From the NCBI RefSeq assembly GCF_003326475.1, contig NZ_JPWA01000005.1, positions 62,001 through 126,000 on the forward strand: 64,000 nucleotides of DNA. The letters are read 5' to 3'. Shown here one piece after another: positions 55,336-63,840 of the stretch. The notes under the pieces are model-generated. The model had not been told where the DNA came from. It searched no databases and saw only the letters and a program-made list of their open reading frames with translations. Numbering within the stretch: the stretch's first letter is position 1; each line of letters starts with the position of its first letter. A program made the position numbers and the translations under genes. Origin of the DNA: Thalassospira xianhensis MCCC 1A02616 (GTDB lineage Bacteria > Pseudomonadota > Alphaproteobacteria > Rhodospirillales > Thalassospiraceae).

Positions 55336-56415
55336 TTACTGAACCTGATCCTTTTCGTAGTAGCCCGAACCGACCAGGATTTCTTCCCAGTTGGACTTGT
55401 CGACCATGACCGGTTCCAGCAGATAGGACGGCACAACCTTGACACCGTTGTCATAGGTTTTGGTGTCGTTGATGGTCGGCTCTTTACCGGCAAGAACGGC
55501 ATCAACCATCGAAACGGTGACACGTGCAAGTTCACGGGTGTCCTTGAAGATCGTGGAATACTGTTCACCGGCAAGGATCGACTTGACCGACGGCAGTTCC
55601 GCATCCTGACCGGTTACAACCGGCATTTTCATGTCGCCAGAACCATAGCCAACGCCCTTAAGCGACGACAGGATACCGATCGAAAGACCGTCATAGGGCG
55701 ACAGGACACCATCAACCTGATCGTCAGTGTAATAAGCCGACAGCAGGTTATCCATACGGGCCTGTGCAACCGCACCGTCCCAGCGAAGGGTACCGACCTT
55801 GTCCATGCCCATCTGGCCGGATTTGATCACAACCGTGCCCTCATCGATCAACGGCTGCAGAACAGACATTGCGCCGTTATAGAAGAAGTAAGCGTTGTTA
55901 TCGTCCGGCGATCCGCCGAACAGTTCAACGTTGAACGGCGGTTCGCCCTGCGCCAGAAGACCGTCAACAAGCGAGGTTGCCTGCTGCACGCCGACCTGGA
56001 AGTTATCAAAGGTCGAATAATAATCGACATTGGCACTTTCGCGGATCAGGCGGTCATAGGCAAAAACCTTGATCCCGGCGGCCTTGGCATTTTCAAGTGC
56101 ATTCGAAAGCGTGGTGCCGTCGATTGCAGCAATCACAAGGACATCGACGCCCTTGACGATCATGTTTTCAATCTGGGAAAGCTGGTTGGGAATATCGTCT
56201 TCTGCATATTGCAGATCGGTTTTGTAACCGGCGTCTTCAAACTGCTTAACCATGGACTCGCCGTCCGAAATCCAGCGTGCCGAGGATTTGGTGGGCATCG
56301 CGATCCCGACATATCCTTTTTCATCGGCATGTGCATAACTGCCAGAAATCATCGGGCTCATCATTGCGGCCGCGCCAAAGGCGACCCCTGCCATTACGGC
56401 ACTGAGACGTTTCAT
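55336..56415 (-). CDS. chvE: Periplasmic sugar-binding protein ChvE
   Basis: Periplasmic binding protein of 359 residues for galactose, arabinose, glucose and related sugars. A signal peptide covers about residues 1-30. The mature start [19 protein letters not shown] and the [20 protein letters not shown] segment are those of Agrobacterium ChvE and Azospirillum SbpA. In those species it is both a transporter subunit and a chemotaxis or virulence sensor. The AGGAAAGAT ribosome site is strong. Confidence 0.92.
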   Translation of the reverse strand: MKRLSAVMAGVAFGAAAMMSPMISGSYAHADEKGYVGIAMPTKSSARWISDGESMVKQFEDAGYKTDLQYAEDDIPNQLSQIENMIVKGVDVLVIAAIDGTTLSNALENAKAAGIKVFAYDRLIRESANVDYYSTFDNFQVGVQQATSLVDGLLAQGEPPFNVELFGGSPDDNNAYFFYNGAMSVLQPLIDEGTVVIKSGQMGMDKVGTLRWDGAVAQARMDNLLSAYYTDDQVDGVLSPYDGLSIGILSSLKGVGYGSGDMKMPVVTGQDAELPSVKSILAGEQYSTIFKDTRELARVTVSMVDAVLAGKEPTINDTKTYDNGVKVVPSYLLEPVMVDKSNWEEILVGSGYYEKDQVQ

Positions 56416-56572
56416 ATCTTTCCTCCCTAAAAGACACGGCCTTTACAGCCTTTTGCCCGACTTTCCAGGCAAAGCTGCCTGTATGCGCCGCGTCTTTGTT
56501 TTTCGCTTGGTGATGCATCCCGTTTTCCCGCGGGATGCGGCGCCATTATTCCGGGGCCAGACATAACAATCA

Positions 56573-56610
56573 AATAAAGAATTTCGAAACTTGCATATCA
56601 AAAATGATAT
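56573..56610 (-). promoter_or_regulatory. chvE promoter with an overlapping inverted repeat
   Basis: On the minus strand TTGATA (56601-56596), a 17-base spacer and TTTATT (56578-56573) form a good promoter for chvE. An inverted repeat ATATCA-AAAA-TGATAT (56595-56610) overlaps the -35. A LysR regulator bound there could control both chvE and its own gene at 56640. Confidence 0.6.
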
Positions 56611-56639
56611 ATTAAAGTTGCCCGGCAAGGAGAACCATC

Positions 56640-57626
56640 ATGACCGAACCCGCCAAGACGCTGCCGCTCAGTTCCGCGAAATCCCTGCTGTTTCGATCCG
56701 GCAATCTGTTTCAACGTGGATTGAAGCTTAGCCATCTGCGCATGATCGTCGCGATGGAAGAAACCGGGCAGATCAGCCAGGCCGCAGACATGTTGCAAAC
56801 ATCGCAGCCCGCGGCATCGCGTCTGTTGTCGGAAATGGAAACCATCCTTGAAGCCCGGCTGTGCGTGCGCGGATCACGCGGTATTGAAATGACCAATGCC
56901 GGTCGCGCCCTTGCCCGGCGTGCGCGCAGCATGCTGATTGAAATCCGCGAGGCCGAACGCGAGATTGAGGATATCAAACATGGCGGCGGCACGGTTTTTA
57001 TCGGTGCGGTGACCGCCGCGGCAGTCGATCTGGTCGTGCCCGCGATCCGAACCGTACAGTCGATCAATGCCCTGCTTGAAGCCCATGTTTCGGTCGGGCC
57101 ATCGCATTTGCTGATCAAGGATCTGCTGGCAGGCGATCATGATTTTGTCATTGGTCGCGTGCCCGAGGACATGGACCCACGCCAGTTCAATATCCGCGAA
57201 ATCCGAAGCGAGAAAATCCGCCTGATGGTCCGCGCCGGGCACCCGTTGCTTGCCGAAAACAAAGCGGTATCCCTTGCCCGTCTTGCCAAGTTCGAATGGA
57301 TTTTACCGCCACCAGGCAACCTGATGCGCCGTACGATCGAAGATGTTTTCATCTCGCGCCATTTGCCTTTGCCGCATTCCAGCCTGAATTCCGCGTCACT
57401 TCTGGTCACCCTTTCCACCCTGTCGGGCACGGATGCCATTGCGCCAATGGCCGAAGAAGTCACATCGCTTCTGAGTATCGGGGGCATGATTGCCGAACTG
57501 CCATTTGACGATGCGATTGAAATTAAGCCCTACAGCCTGATTACCGCGCGCGGGCATCGTCTATCGCCATCGGCACAACTTGTTTCGGACCATATTCTGG
57601 CCCGTATCGAAAAGCCCGATCCATAA
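56640..57626 (+). CDS. gbpR: LysR-type regulator GbpR-like
   Basis: LysR regulator of 328 residues. The helix-turn-helix is at about residues 32-90, with an extended N-terminus of about 30 residues as in GbpR. QISQAADMLQTSQPAASRLLSEME is the recognition region. GbpR controls chvE/gguAB in Agrobacterium and is divergent from chvE there as here. Expected response: induction by the imported sugar. Confidence 0.8.
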   Translation: MTEPAKTLPLSSAKSLLFRSGNLFQRGLKLSHLRMIVAMEETGQISQAADMLQTSQPAASRLLSEMETILEARLCVRGSRGIEMTNAGRALARRARSMLIEIREAEREIEDIKHGGGTVFIGAVTAAAVDLVVPAIRTVQSINALLEAHVSVGPSHLLIKDLLAGDHDFVIGRVPEDMDPRQFNIREIRSEKIRLMVRAGHPLLAENKAVSLARLAKFEWILPPPGNLMRRTIEDVFISRHLPLPHSSLNSASLLVTLSTLSGTDAIAPMAEEVTSLLSIGGMIAELPFDDAIEIKPYSLITARGHRLSPSAQLVSDHILARIEKPDP

Positions 57627-57728
57627 TTTTGTGCCGCGGCCCCGGCTCCCACCAAATGCGAGTGGCGCAATGGCATATGTTTCGCATAAGATTCTGACAC
57701 AAATACAAAACATTTCACCGGACACGTA

Positions 57729-58775
57729 ATGCGACCTGTAACACTTACAGTTTTGACAGTTTTGACAACCGGACTGGCTCATTTTCCCGCCACAGGCTTT
57801 GCGCAGGAAAATGCTGCCGAGATGCCGGTGGCCGATCCTTATGTCCTGTTTGACCTGCGCGACGATTTTGTCTGGAACCTGACGCATTACCAGATCCTTA
57901 ACCCCGACGAGGATGTCGTAAGAACCCTGATCGCCGAAGCCGATCAGGGTCAGATGATTTTTGATATGGTCCTTCGTGATACGGTCCCGCCCTATTGCGA
58001 ATTGCGGTTTGATCCGACGATTTGCGATGATCGTGGCACCCCGGTCGACTGGTATAGCGACCTTCCACAGACGATCTGCATGGATATTCCGGCCAATGTT
58101 ACCTTTGACCATGCCGACCGGTTAAAGGGGGCAAAGTACCTGTGCCTTGAACCACGTGAACGACTTCTGTTGCCCGAAAGCTGGCAAAACAGACCATCCG
58201 GTGCGCAAACCTATCTGTCGCAGCGGATCGAACCTGGGGCCATTACGGTCCGCGACGATATCGCCACCATTGATATCCTTGTCCTTGATGCCATAAACAC
58301 CCCGCTTTCGACATTGACACCCGAAGGATATGGTGACGCCAAAACTGGCATGACCGAGGATGAAGTTCGTGCTGCCATGATCGAACCGATGACATCAACC
58401 CGCGAAGGGACCGAGGATGCCGAATGCTATCACCTGCAATCGGCTGGCGGCCCGACGGGGCTTGGCTTTATGATGGTCGATAGCAAACTGGCCCGCATTT
58501 CGGTCTATGCCGACGAATATGACATCGCCACCAGCCTGATCCGAACTGGCCGCGCCATTCAAGTCGGCGATACCATTGATGACGTGCGCGCCGCCTATGG
58601 CGATGGCCTGATCGAGGAAGAACACGAATATGACGGCCCCGATGGCCGTTATCTGACATGGTGGGCAAATGATGCCAAAACATCGGGCATCCGCTTTGAA
58701 ACCGGGCGGGACGGCACCGTAACCGCCATCCATGCCGGGACCGGCTCTATCGCCCGCTCCGAAAGCTGCTACTAG
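57729..58775 (+). CDS. Secreted protein of unknown function with two C-terminal modules
   Basis: Protein of 348 residues. An N-terminal signal peptide ends at TGFA-QE. The middle has four cysteines in PYCELRFDPTICDD, TICMD and KYLCLE. Two similar modules follow: one begins near residue 206 (TGMTEDEVRAAM), the other near 280 (GDTIDDVRAAYG). Both look like the SmpA/OmlA-type helix plus sheet. The protein ends in a cysteine pattern ESCY. I do not recognise the family. No neighbour suggests a job. Confidence 0.7.
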   Translation: MRPVTLTVLTVLTTGLAHFPATGFAQENAAEMPVADPYVLFDLRDDFVWNLTHYQILNPDEDVVRTLIAEADQGQMIFDMVLRDTVPPYCELRFDPTICDDRGTPVDWYSDLPQTICMDIPANVTFDHADRLKGAKYLCLEPRERLLLPESWQNRPSGAQTYLSQRIEPGAITVRDDIATIDILVLDAINTPLSTLTPEGYGDAKTGMTEDEVRAAMIEPMTSTREGTEDAECYHLQSAGGPTGLGFMMVDSKLARISVYADEYDIATSLIRTGRAIQVGDTIDDVRAAYGDGLIEEEHEYDGPDGRYLTWWANDAKTSGIRFETGRDGTVTAIHAGTGSIARSESCY

Positions 58776-58790
58776 GCGTCCATCTCTGTA

Positions 58791-58819
58791 TTGACAGCCT
58801 GTCGCCAGCGGATTAATGC
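58791..58819 (+). promoter_or_regulatory. Weak promoter candidate for the AAA ATPase gene
   Basis: A perfect -35 TTGACA (58791-58796), a 17-base spacer, then TAATGC, a poor -10. It lies in the 158-base gap before the ATPase gene. Confidence 0.3.
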
Positions 58820-58933
58820 CCTGCGTCTCCCTGCCTTGCGGGCGTCCTGCCCCAAAGGTCCAAACAATCATTTTTACGCCATCAGCTTGCCGCAAAGCGC
58901 TTTCATATCGTGCGCCTTGTGCAGGGAATACGA

Positions 58934-59488
58934 ATGCAATCGCCTTATCCATCCAATCTTGTTGTCATCACCGGCGGGCCCGGTGCAGGCAAGACCACAT
59001 TGATCAATTATCTTCATGAACGCGGCTATGAAATCAGCCGCGAAGTCGCGCGTGCCGTGATCGAGGAACAGCAGGAACGCGGCGGCAATGCCCTGCCCTG
59101 GGGCGATAACGAAGCCTATGCCGGGTTAATGACGCGCGGTTCGATCCGCGCCTGGCAACATGGCATGGGTCAGGACCCGCAAATGGTTTTCTTTGATCGC
59201 GGCCTGCCCGATACGCTCGCCCACCGTGAACTTTCCGGCCTGCCCGATGATCCCGGGCTTAAACGCGCCATTGAAACCTATCGCTATCGCAGAACGGTTT
59301 TCATCCTGCCGCCATGGTCGGAAATCTACAAAAACGACAATGCGCGAACACAAAGCTTCTCTGAGGCCGTCAGAACATATGTCGTCCTGTATCGCACCTA
59401 TCTTCAATGCGGTTATGAGCCGGTTGAAATCCGTAAAGGTCCCGTCGAACAACGCGCCGCCCAGATTCTTGCCCGCCTGAAACTTTAA
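58934..59488 (+). CDS. AAA_28 family P-loop ATPase
   Basis: P-loop NTPase of 184 residues. Walker A GGPGAGKTT is at residues 14-22 and the Walker B/lid motif is VFFDRGLPD. EISREVARAVIEEQQERGG is typical of the AAA_28 (PF13521) family, related to small-molecule or nucleoside kinases. The DRG motif recalls deoxynucleoside kinases, so it may phosphorylate a nucleotide-like substrate. ATG 58934 has AGGGA upstream; an ATG at 58910 lacks a clear site. Confidence 0.75.
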   Translation: MQSPYPSNLVVITGGPGAGKTTLINYLHERGYEISREVARAVIEEQQERGGNALPWGDNEAYAGLMTRGSIRAWQHGMGQDPQMVFFDRGLPDTLAHRELSGLPDDPGLKRAIETYRYRRTVFILPPWSEIYKNDNARTQSFSEAVRTYVVLYRTYLQCGYEPVEIRKGPVEQRAAQILARLKL

Positions 59489-59519
59489 TCCGCCTTAGAC
59501 AAGTCAAAAGAACACGCCC

Positions 59520-59984
59520 ATGCCCCGACGGTCCGTCCATCATACGATCATGACTTCGCTCCTCGTTACTCTCCTCTCGCCATTCGCCCCTATCGCTGCC
59601 AACGCCGCCTGCTATGACTGGCCGCTTCGTGAACGTCAGGGCGAATATGCCTATGACGGCGACACCATCTATGTGAATATCCCCGGCCTTCCCGGCGAAA
59701 TTGCCGAAATGTCGGTGCGTGTGCGTGGGGTGGATACGCCCGAAATCCGTGGCAAATGCGAAACCGAAAAATCCCTTGCCGGCAAAGCCCGTGATTTCGC
59801 GCGTCAAAGCCTGAAATCGGCCAAGCGCGTTGAATTCTGCGAACCTGAATGGGGGCGTTATGGTGGGCGTGTCGTTGCATCGGTGCGCATTGACGGCAAG
59901 GCACTTGATCAGGAACTGATCAATCAGGGTTTCGCCCGCCCTTATGACGGCAAAACAAAGCGCCAGCCGTGGTGCCAAGGGTGA
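59520..59984 (+). CDS. Secreted staphylococcal-nuclease-like protein (thermonuclease)
   Basis: Protein of 154 residues with a signal peptide (about 1-29, ending ANA-ACY). The SNase fold follows. Catalytic residues match Staphylococcus nuclease: Asp in DGDTIYV (D46, D48), R67 and E75 in RVRGVDTPE, and R117 in YGGRVVA. It likely cuts DNA or RNA in the periplasm or outside. The sequence ends RQPWCQG, as usual for the family. A small ORF in another frame starts within its last 41 bases. Confidence 0.85.
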   Translation: MPRRSVHHTIMTSLLVTLLSPFAPIAANAACYDWPLRERQGEYAYDGDTIYVNIPGLPGEIAEMSVRVRGVDTPEIRGKCETEKSLAGKARDFARQSLKSAKRVEFCEPEWGRYGGRVVASVRIDGKALDQELINQGFARPYDGKTKRQPWCQG

Positions 59985-60084
59985 ACAAGCCACCAAAATC
60001 CATAACTTTGCCGTGAAGGCACTGGACATTGCGGCCAATCCGACCATCTTCGGAAGCATGACCAAATCACGCCTGCCGGAGTAA
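59944..60084 (+). CDS. Candidate small protein between the SNase gene and msrB
   Basis: An open frame of 46 codons from ATG 59944 to TAA 60082-60084. It overlaps the nuclease gene by 41 bases and ends two bases before the msrB ATG. The product is basic and mixed in character ([20 protein letters not shown] at its start). Codon choices look like the neighbours'. No clear ribosome site precedes the ATG, so expression would rely on coupling. It could equally be non-coding. Confidence 0.35.
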   Translation: MTAKQSASRGAKGEQATKIHNFAVKALDIAANPTIFGSMTKSRLPE

Positions 60085-60086
60085 CC

Positions 60087-60527
60087 ATGACGAAATACAC
60101 CAAGAACCCGGACGCAATCAAAGCCCTTGACGCCAACCAGTATCACATCACGCAAAACAGCGGCACCGAACCGCCGTTTCGCAATGAATTCTGGGATCAC
60201 AAGGAAGATGGGCTTTATGTCGATATCGTCTCGGGCGAGCCATTATTCACATCCCGCGACAAGTTTGATTCCGGTTGCGGCTGGCCAAGCTTCACCCGCC
60301 CGGTCGAAACCGATCACGTCGTCGCCCGCGAAGACAATACGCACGGCATGCGTCGGATTGAAGTCCGCTCCAAACATGGCGACAGCCATCTGGGCCATGT
60401 CTTCCCCGACGGCCCCAAAGAAGCCGGTGGCCTGCGTTACTGCATCAATTCCGCATCACTTCGCTTCATCCCGGTGGGTAACCTTGAGGCCGAGGGATAC
60501 GGCGACTACAAACCGCTTTTCGATTAA
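60087..60527 (+). CDS. msrB: Peptide-methionine (R)-S-oxide reductase MsrB
   Basis: Reduces methionine-R-sulfoxide in damaged proteins. The catalytic Cys is in [11 protein letters not shown] and a second Cys is in [22 protein letters not shown] is the family signature. The two CxxC zinc-binding pairs of most MsrB enzymes are absent, so this is a zinc-free form. The protein is cytoplasmic, 146 residues, without a signal peptide. Confidence 0.94.
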   Translation: MTKYTKNPDAIKALDANQYHITQNSGTEPPFRNEFWDHKEDGLYVDIVSGEPLFTSRDKFDSGCGWPSFTRPVETDHVVAREDNTHGMRRIEVRSKHGDSHLGHVFPDGPKEAGGLRYCINSASLRFIPVGNLEAEGYGDYKPLFD

Positions 60528-60530
60528 AAC

Positions 60531-60564
60531 GACAAAGACCGGCAAATTGCCGGTCTTTTTCTTT
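60531..60564. terminator. Terminator after msrB
   Basis: Perfect stem GACCGGCA/TGCCGGTC (60537-60555) with an AAT loop, A-run before and TTTTTCTTT after. It also serves the convergent HAD gene on the minus strand. Confidence 0.9.
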
Positions 60565-60570
60565 ACCGGC

Positions 60571-61065
60571 CTAAAAATCCCCCGGTGCGCATTGCAGACA
60601 GGTCAGCCCCATATCGCGCCATTTATCCACCACCCGCTTGCGATCATCGACCACCAGCCATGGGTTAAAACCATCCGCCCGGATTTGTGCCAGAAGGTCT
60701 TCCTTGACTTCCTCGTCCGTGCGGTGATCGGCATCGTCTGGGCGCAGATACATGCCGTCAAACGGAATGCCATGCGCACGAAGCCATGCTTCGGAGCGGT
60801 GCTGCCACCCGGCCGGGCGGCCCGAGCAGATTACAATCGCCTGCCCGGATTGATGCAGAACCCGCAAAAGCCGTTCGATATCTGCAATCGGGGCGGCCTT
60901 GTCCATTTCATCGAAAAACGCATCCCAATGCTTTTCCACCCCATGCACCAGATGCCCCAATTCATCGGCATCGAAATGGGCCAATGTGCCATCCATATCA
61001 AACACCACCGCATCACGAACGGACGATATGTTTACCCCTGAAGTACTGGTTGTGGGCTGGCTCAC
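60571..61065 (-). CDS. HAD phosphatase, polynucleotide 3'-phosphatase-like
   Basis: HAD protein of 164 residues. Motif I is FDMDGTLAHFD (residues 22-32), motif II ICSGRP, and the C-terminal VVDDRKRVVDKW plus GLTCLQCAPGDF resembles the phosphatase half of phage T4 polynucleotide kinase. A kinase domain is absent. The likely reaction is removal of a phosphate from a nucleotide, RNA/DNA end, or small organophosphate. Its start overlaps the histidine phosphatase stop by four bases. Confidence 0.75.
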   Translation of the reverse strand: MSQPTTSTSGVNISSVRDAVVFDMDGTLAHFDADELGHLVHGVEKHWDAFFDEMDKAAPIADIERLLRVLHQSGQAIVICSGRPAGWQHRSEAWLRAHGIPFDGMYLRPDDADHRTDEEVKEDLLAQIRADGFNPWLVVDDRKRVVDKWRDMGLTCLQCAPGDF

Positions 61066-61652
61066 GCGGAAATCTCCCTGATCAAATCTTCGGTCAAATT
61101 TTCATATTCCCATCCCATTGCCGTCGGACGAAACAGGATCGGTGTTGCATTGGCAATGCGCGGGCCTTCGGCATCAAAGCCGGTCATATAAAGAATGCAG
61201 CGCCCGACACCCGAATGGGCTACCACCACGGTCAGGCGATCACTGACCCCGGCCAGCGCGGTCTGCATGGCAAACGACACGCGCTGGCACATGGCATCAA
61301 ATCCCTCGCCATTGGGCGGGGTATCGAACCGCGAACACACTTCGGAAATCGGGCGCCCTTCAAGGTCACCCCAATGGCGCTCGCGCAACCCGTCAAGAAT
61401 GTGCAATTCATAATCGGGCAAAACCAGTTCGGCTGTTTTGCGCGCCCTGTCCTGCGGGCTGACATAGACCGCCTGCCATTTTCCCATCGCCATCAATGGT
61501 GCAATCGCACGCGCCTGTTCGCGGCCCGCATTGTTCAATGGCGGCTCGCTTGACCCGGCGATGATTTCGGCCTTGTTGGCATCGGTTTCCCCGTGCCGGA
61601 TAAACACAAACGGCACTTTCGGAAAATCGAACGTCTTTGCAGGATAAATCAT
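61062..61652 (-). CDS. Histidine phosphatase family protein
   Basis: Phosphoglycerate-mutase-like phosphatase of 196 residues. RHG (residues 19-21) carries the phosphate-accepting H20. The further motifs are SPQDRARKTAEL, the acid in GLRERHWGDLEG, and the second His in VVVAHSGVGR. The substrate is unknown. It overlaps the HAD gene and follows the MBL gene closely, so it is part of the same operon. Confidence 0.85.
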   Translation of the reverse strand: MIYPAKTFDFPKVPFVFIRHGETDANKAEIIAGSSEPPLNNAGREQARAIAPLMAMGKWQAVYVSPQDRARKTAELVLPDYELHILDGLRERHWGDLEGRPISEVCSRFDTPPNGEGFDAMCQRVSFAMQTALAGVSDRLTVVVAHSGVGRCILYMTGFDAEGPRIANATPILFRPTAMGWEYENLTEDLIREISA

Positions 61653-61669
61653 GTCTGGTTTTCGCCCAT

Positions 61670-62758
61670 TTACAGATAAAACCGATCCGAAAGCTGTAAC
61701 CGCCCGTCAAAGCCATCGACAAGGGCAAAGTCCTCCGGACGGCCATTAAACAGCGGCACGATCTGCATCGCGTGGCAGTCATTGGCCATCGCAACCACAT
61801 CGTCAAATAGCGGATGCACGTTCCAGCGCCGGAAATGCGCATGGCCCTTTTCAACCATCCTGCGCGCCTCGACCGGCATGAAGCCGGTAAAGATCACATG
61901 CGCATCACGGCCAAGCCGACCTTCCTGTCCCCATTTTTCAATCAGTTCGCCCGCTGTGCCATATGTCCCGCATGGGGCGTGACACAAAAGCAATCTGGCA
62001 TCCGGGTTAAAATCGCGCGCCTTATCCTTAAGACCGCGCAATTTACGGATCGCATCAAACGACACATAGTCCGATCCCCCGTCGCCCAGAACCTGTTTAA
62101 CGCGCCCATAGCACCGCGCATCCATCGACCAGTCGGCCATGCCGTGTTTTTCAAACAGCAACGCCATTTCAGCCGCCCGCCCGCTCGGCGGTACAGGAAA
62201 CAGGATCTGGCCATCAAGTTTGGACATCTTGGTCAAAAGCCCGTCGATCCGTACCTGCTGTGTCAAGCGTTCCATACCATAGGACGCGTCCATCAAAACC
62301 GTAGCCGCGTCGGGCGGCGTGTCATACAGGAAGTAATCAGACTCCTTGCAGAAATCGCCGGTGTAAAGAACCCCGCCACCCAGTTCAAAATGCAGCCATA
62401 CTCCGCCAAAGGCATGCCCGGTCCTCCCGGTCGTAACCGTCACACCGTCAACCTGGATTTCCCCATAAGGTGGCAGGATAATCACATTCGCACCGGCGGG
62501 TAATGACCGTGCCGTGACTTCAGTACAATAAATCGGCAGGCCTGCCGCAATAACTTCGGCCGCGGCTCCGATATGATCGACATGATCATGGGTAATGAAA
62601 ACAGCGTTAACTTTATTGAGCCATGCCGGGTCAAAACCACTGTCATTTTCCGGACCGACCCCGCAATCAAGCAGCCAGCGCCGGTTGAAAAACTCCAGCC
62701 GCAGACAGGCCGGGCCCTTTTCACCAAGTCCCGATAAAACACGCATCCGGGCAGACAT
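61670..62758 (-). CDS. Metallo-beta-lactamase-fold hydrolase
   Basis: MBL-fold enzyme of 362 residues. The metal motif THDHVDHIG puts H57, H59, D61 and H62 in place. A later histidine is in RTGHAFGG, an aspartate in YTGDFCKES, and a final histidine in NVHPLFDDVV. The region before the C-terminus resembles RNA-processing MBL proteins with a beta-CASP-type insert. The substrate might be a phosphodiester. The protein is cytoplasmic, with no signal peptide. The start shares one base with the ABC gene stop. Confidence 0.78.
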   Translation of the reverse strand: MSARMRVLSGLGEKGPACLRLEFFNRRWLLDCGVGPENDSGFDPAWLNKVNAVFITHDHVDHIGAAAEVIAAGLPIYCTEVTARSLPAGANVIILPPYGEIQVDGVTVTTGRTGHAFGGVWLHFELGGGVLYTGDFCKESDYFLYDTPPDAATVLMDASYGMERLTQQVRIDGLLTKMSKLDGQILFPVPPSGRAAEMALLFEKHGMADWSMDARCYGRVKQVLGDGGSDYVSFDAIRKLRGLKDKARDFNPDARLLLCHAPCGTYGTAGELIEKWGQEGRLGRDAHVIFTGFMPVEARRMVEKGHAHFRRWNVHPLFDDVVAMANDCHAMQIVPLFNGRPEDFALVDGFDGRLQLSDRFYL

Positions 62759-63840
62759 CAGGCGGCCTCACCTTCTGAACGGTCAAAGACCCAGCCGTCG
62801 GAAATCACCAGCCCGACCGTCTCACCAATCCGTGCCCGTCTGGTTGCGTAAACCGGCAGAATCTGATCGGAATCGACCCTCACCTGAAGCCGGAACCGAC
62901 CGCCCAGATAAACGCAATCCTCGACCGAACCGCGCAATGTCCCGGCTTCATCGACCCAGACATCTTCGGGCCGCAGGCAAAGACCAAGGTCCTGTCCGTC
63001 GCTGTTATTTGCCGCCTTATGGCAAATCCGCGCATGGATCGCCGCCTCGCCCAACCGAACAGAACACCGCCCGGTTCCCCGCATGGAAACATCGCCAATC
63101 GGCAACACTGCCCCGGCCCCGACAAAGCCTGCGACCATATGATCGGCCGGTTCCCGGTAAAGGGTTTCCGGGGCCGCCACCTGACGAATGCGGCCCTTGT
63201 CCATCACGGCAATTCTGTCGGCCATTGCCATGGCTTCGGCCTGATCGTGGGTGACGTAAATCATCGTCGCCCCGGTCCGGCGATGAAAATCCAGAAACGC
63301 CTGCTGCATGGTTTCGCGCAAGTGAACGTCAAGGTTCGCAAGCGGCTCATCAAGCAACACCGCACGCGGCTCCATCACCAGACAGCGCGCCAGTGCCACC
63401 CGCTGTCGCTGCCCACCCGAAAGTTCCGTCGGGCTGCGATCAGCATAGGGTTCAAGAGCGACAATCGACAATGCCTCGGCAATTTTCGCATCACGTTCCG
63501 CCCGGCCAAGCCCGCGCACCTCCAACGGATAACCGACATTGCGCGCCACCGACATATGCGGCCAAAGCGCATAGGACTGAAACACGATGCCAAGGTTGCG
63601 TGCTTCTGGATTGATCATCACCCCGTTGGCAGGATCGGCAACTGCCTGTCCGCCCAGGGCTATGACGCCCTGATCGGGTTCCTCGAAACCGGCCAGAAGA
63701 CGCAGCAAAGTCGTCTTGCCACAGCCCGACGGCCCCAGAAGGGCAACAAATTCGCCATCATGGATATCAAGCGATACCTGATTGACCGCGCGGTAATCGC
63801 CAAAAGATTTTGTAATCCGCGAAAGATTTATGTCTGCCAT
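62758..63840 (-). CDS. ABC importer ATPase, FbpC/PotA-type
   Basis: ATPase of 360 residues. Walker A GPSGCGKTTL, Q-loop VFQSYALWPHMSV, signature LSGGQRQRVALARCL, Walker B AVLLDEPLANLD, and His switch VTHDQAEAMAMAD. A TOBE-type C-terminal domain (about 240-350) follows. It belongs to the iron(III)/polyamine/2-aminoethylphosphonate type of importer. The downstream hydrolases suggest an organic substrate. A permease gene end overlaps its start. Confidence 0.86.
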   Translation of the reverse strand: MADINLSRITKSFGDYRAVNQVSLDIHDGEFVALLGPSGCGKTTLLRLLAGFEEPDQGVIALGGQAVADPANGVMINPEARNLGIVFQSYALWPHMSVARNVGYPLEVRGLGRAERDAKIAEALSIVALEPYADRSPTELSGGQRQRVALARCLVMEPRAVLLDEPLANLDVHLRETMQQAFLDFHRRTGATMIYVTHDQAEAMAMADRIAVMDKGRIRQVAAPETLYREPADHMVAGFVGAGAVLPIGDVSMRGTGRCSVRLGEAAIHARICHKAANNSDGQDLGLCLRPEDVWVDEAGTLRGSVEDCVYLGGRFRLQVRVDSDQILPVYATRRARIGETVGLVISDGWVFDRSEGEAA

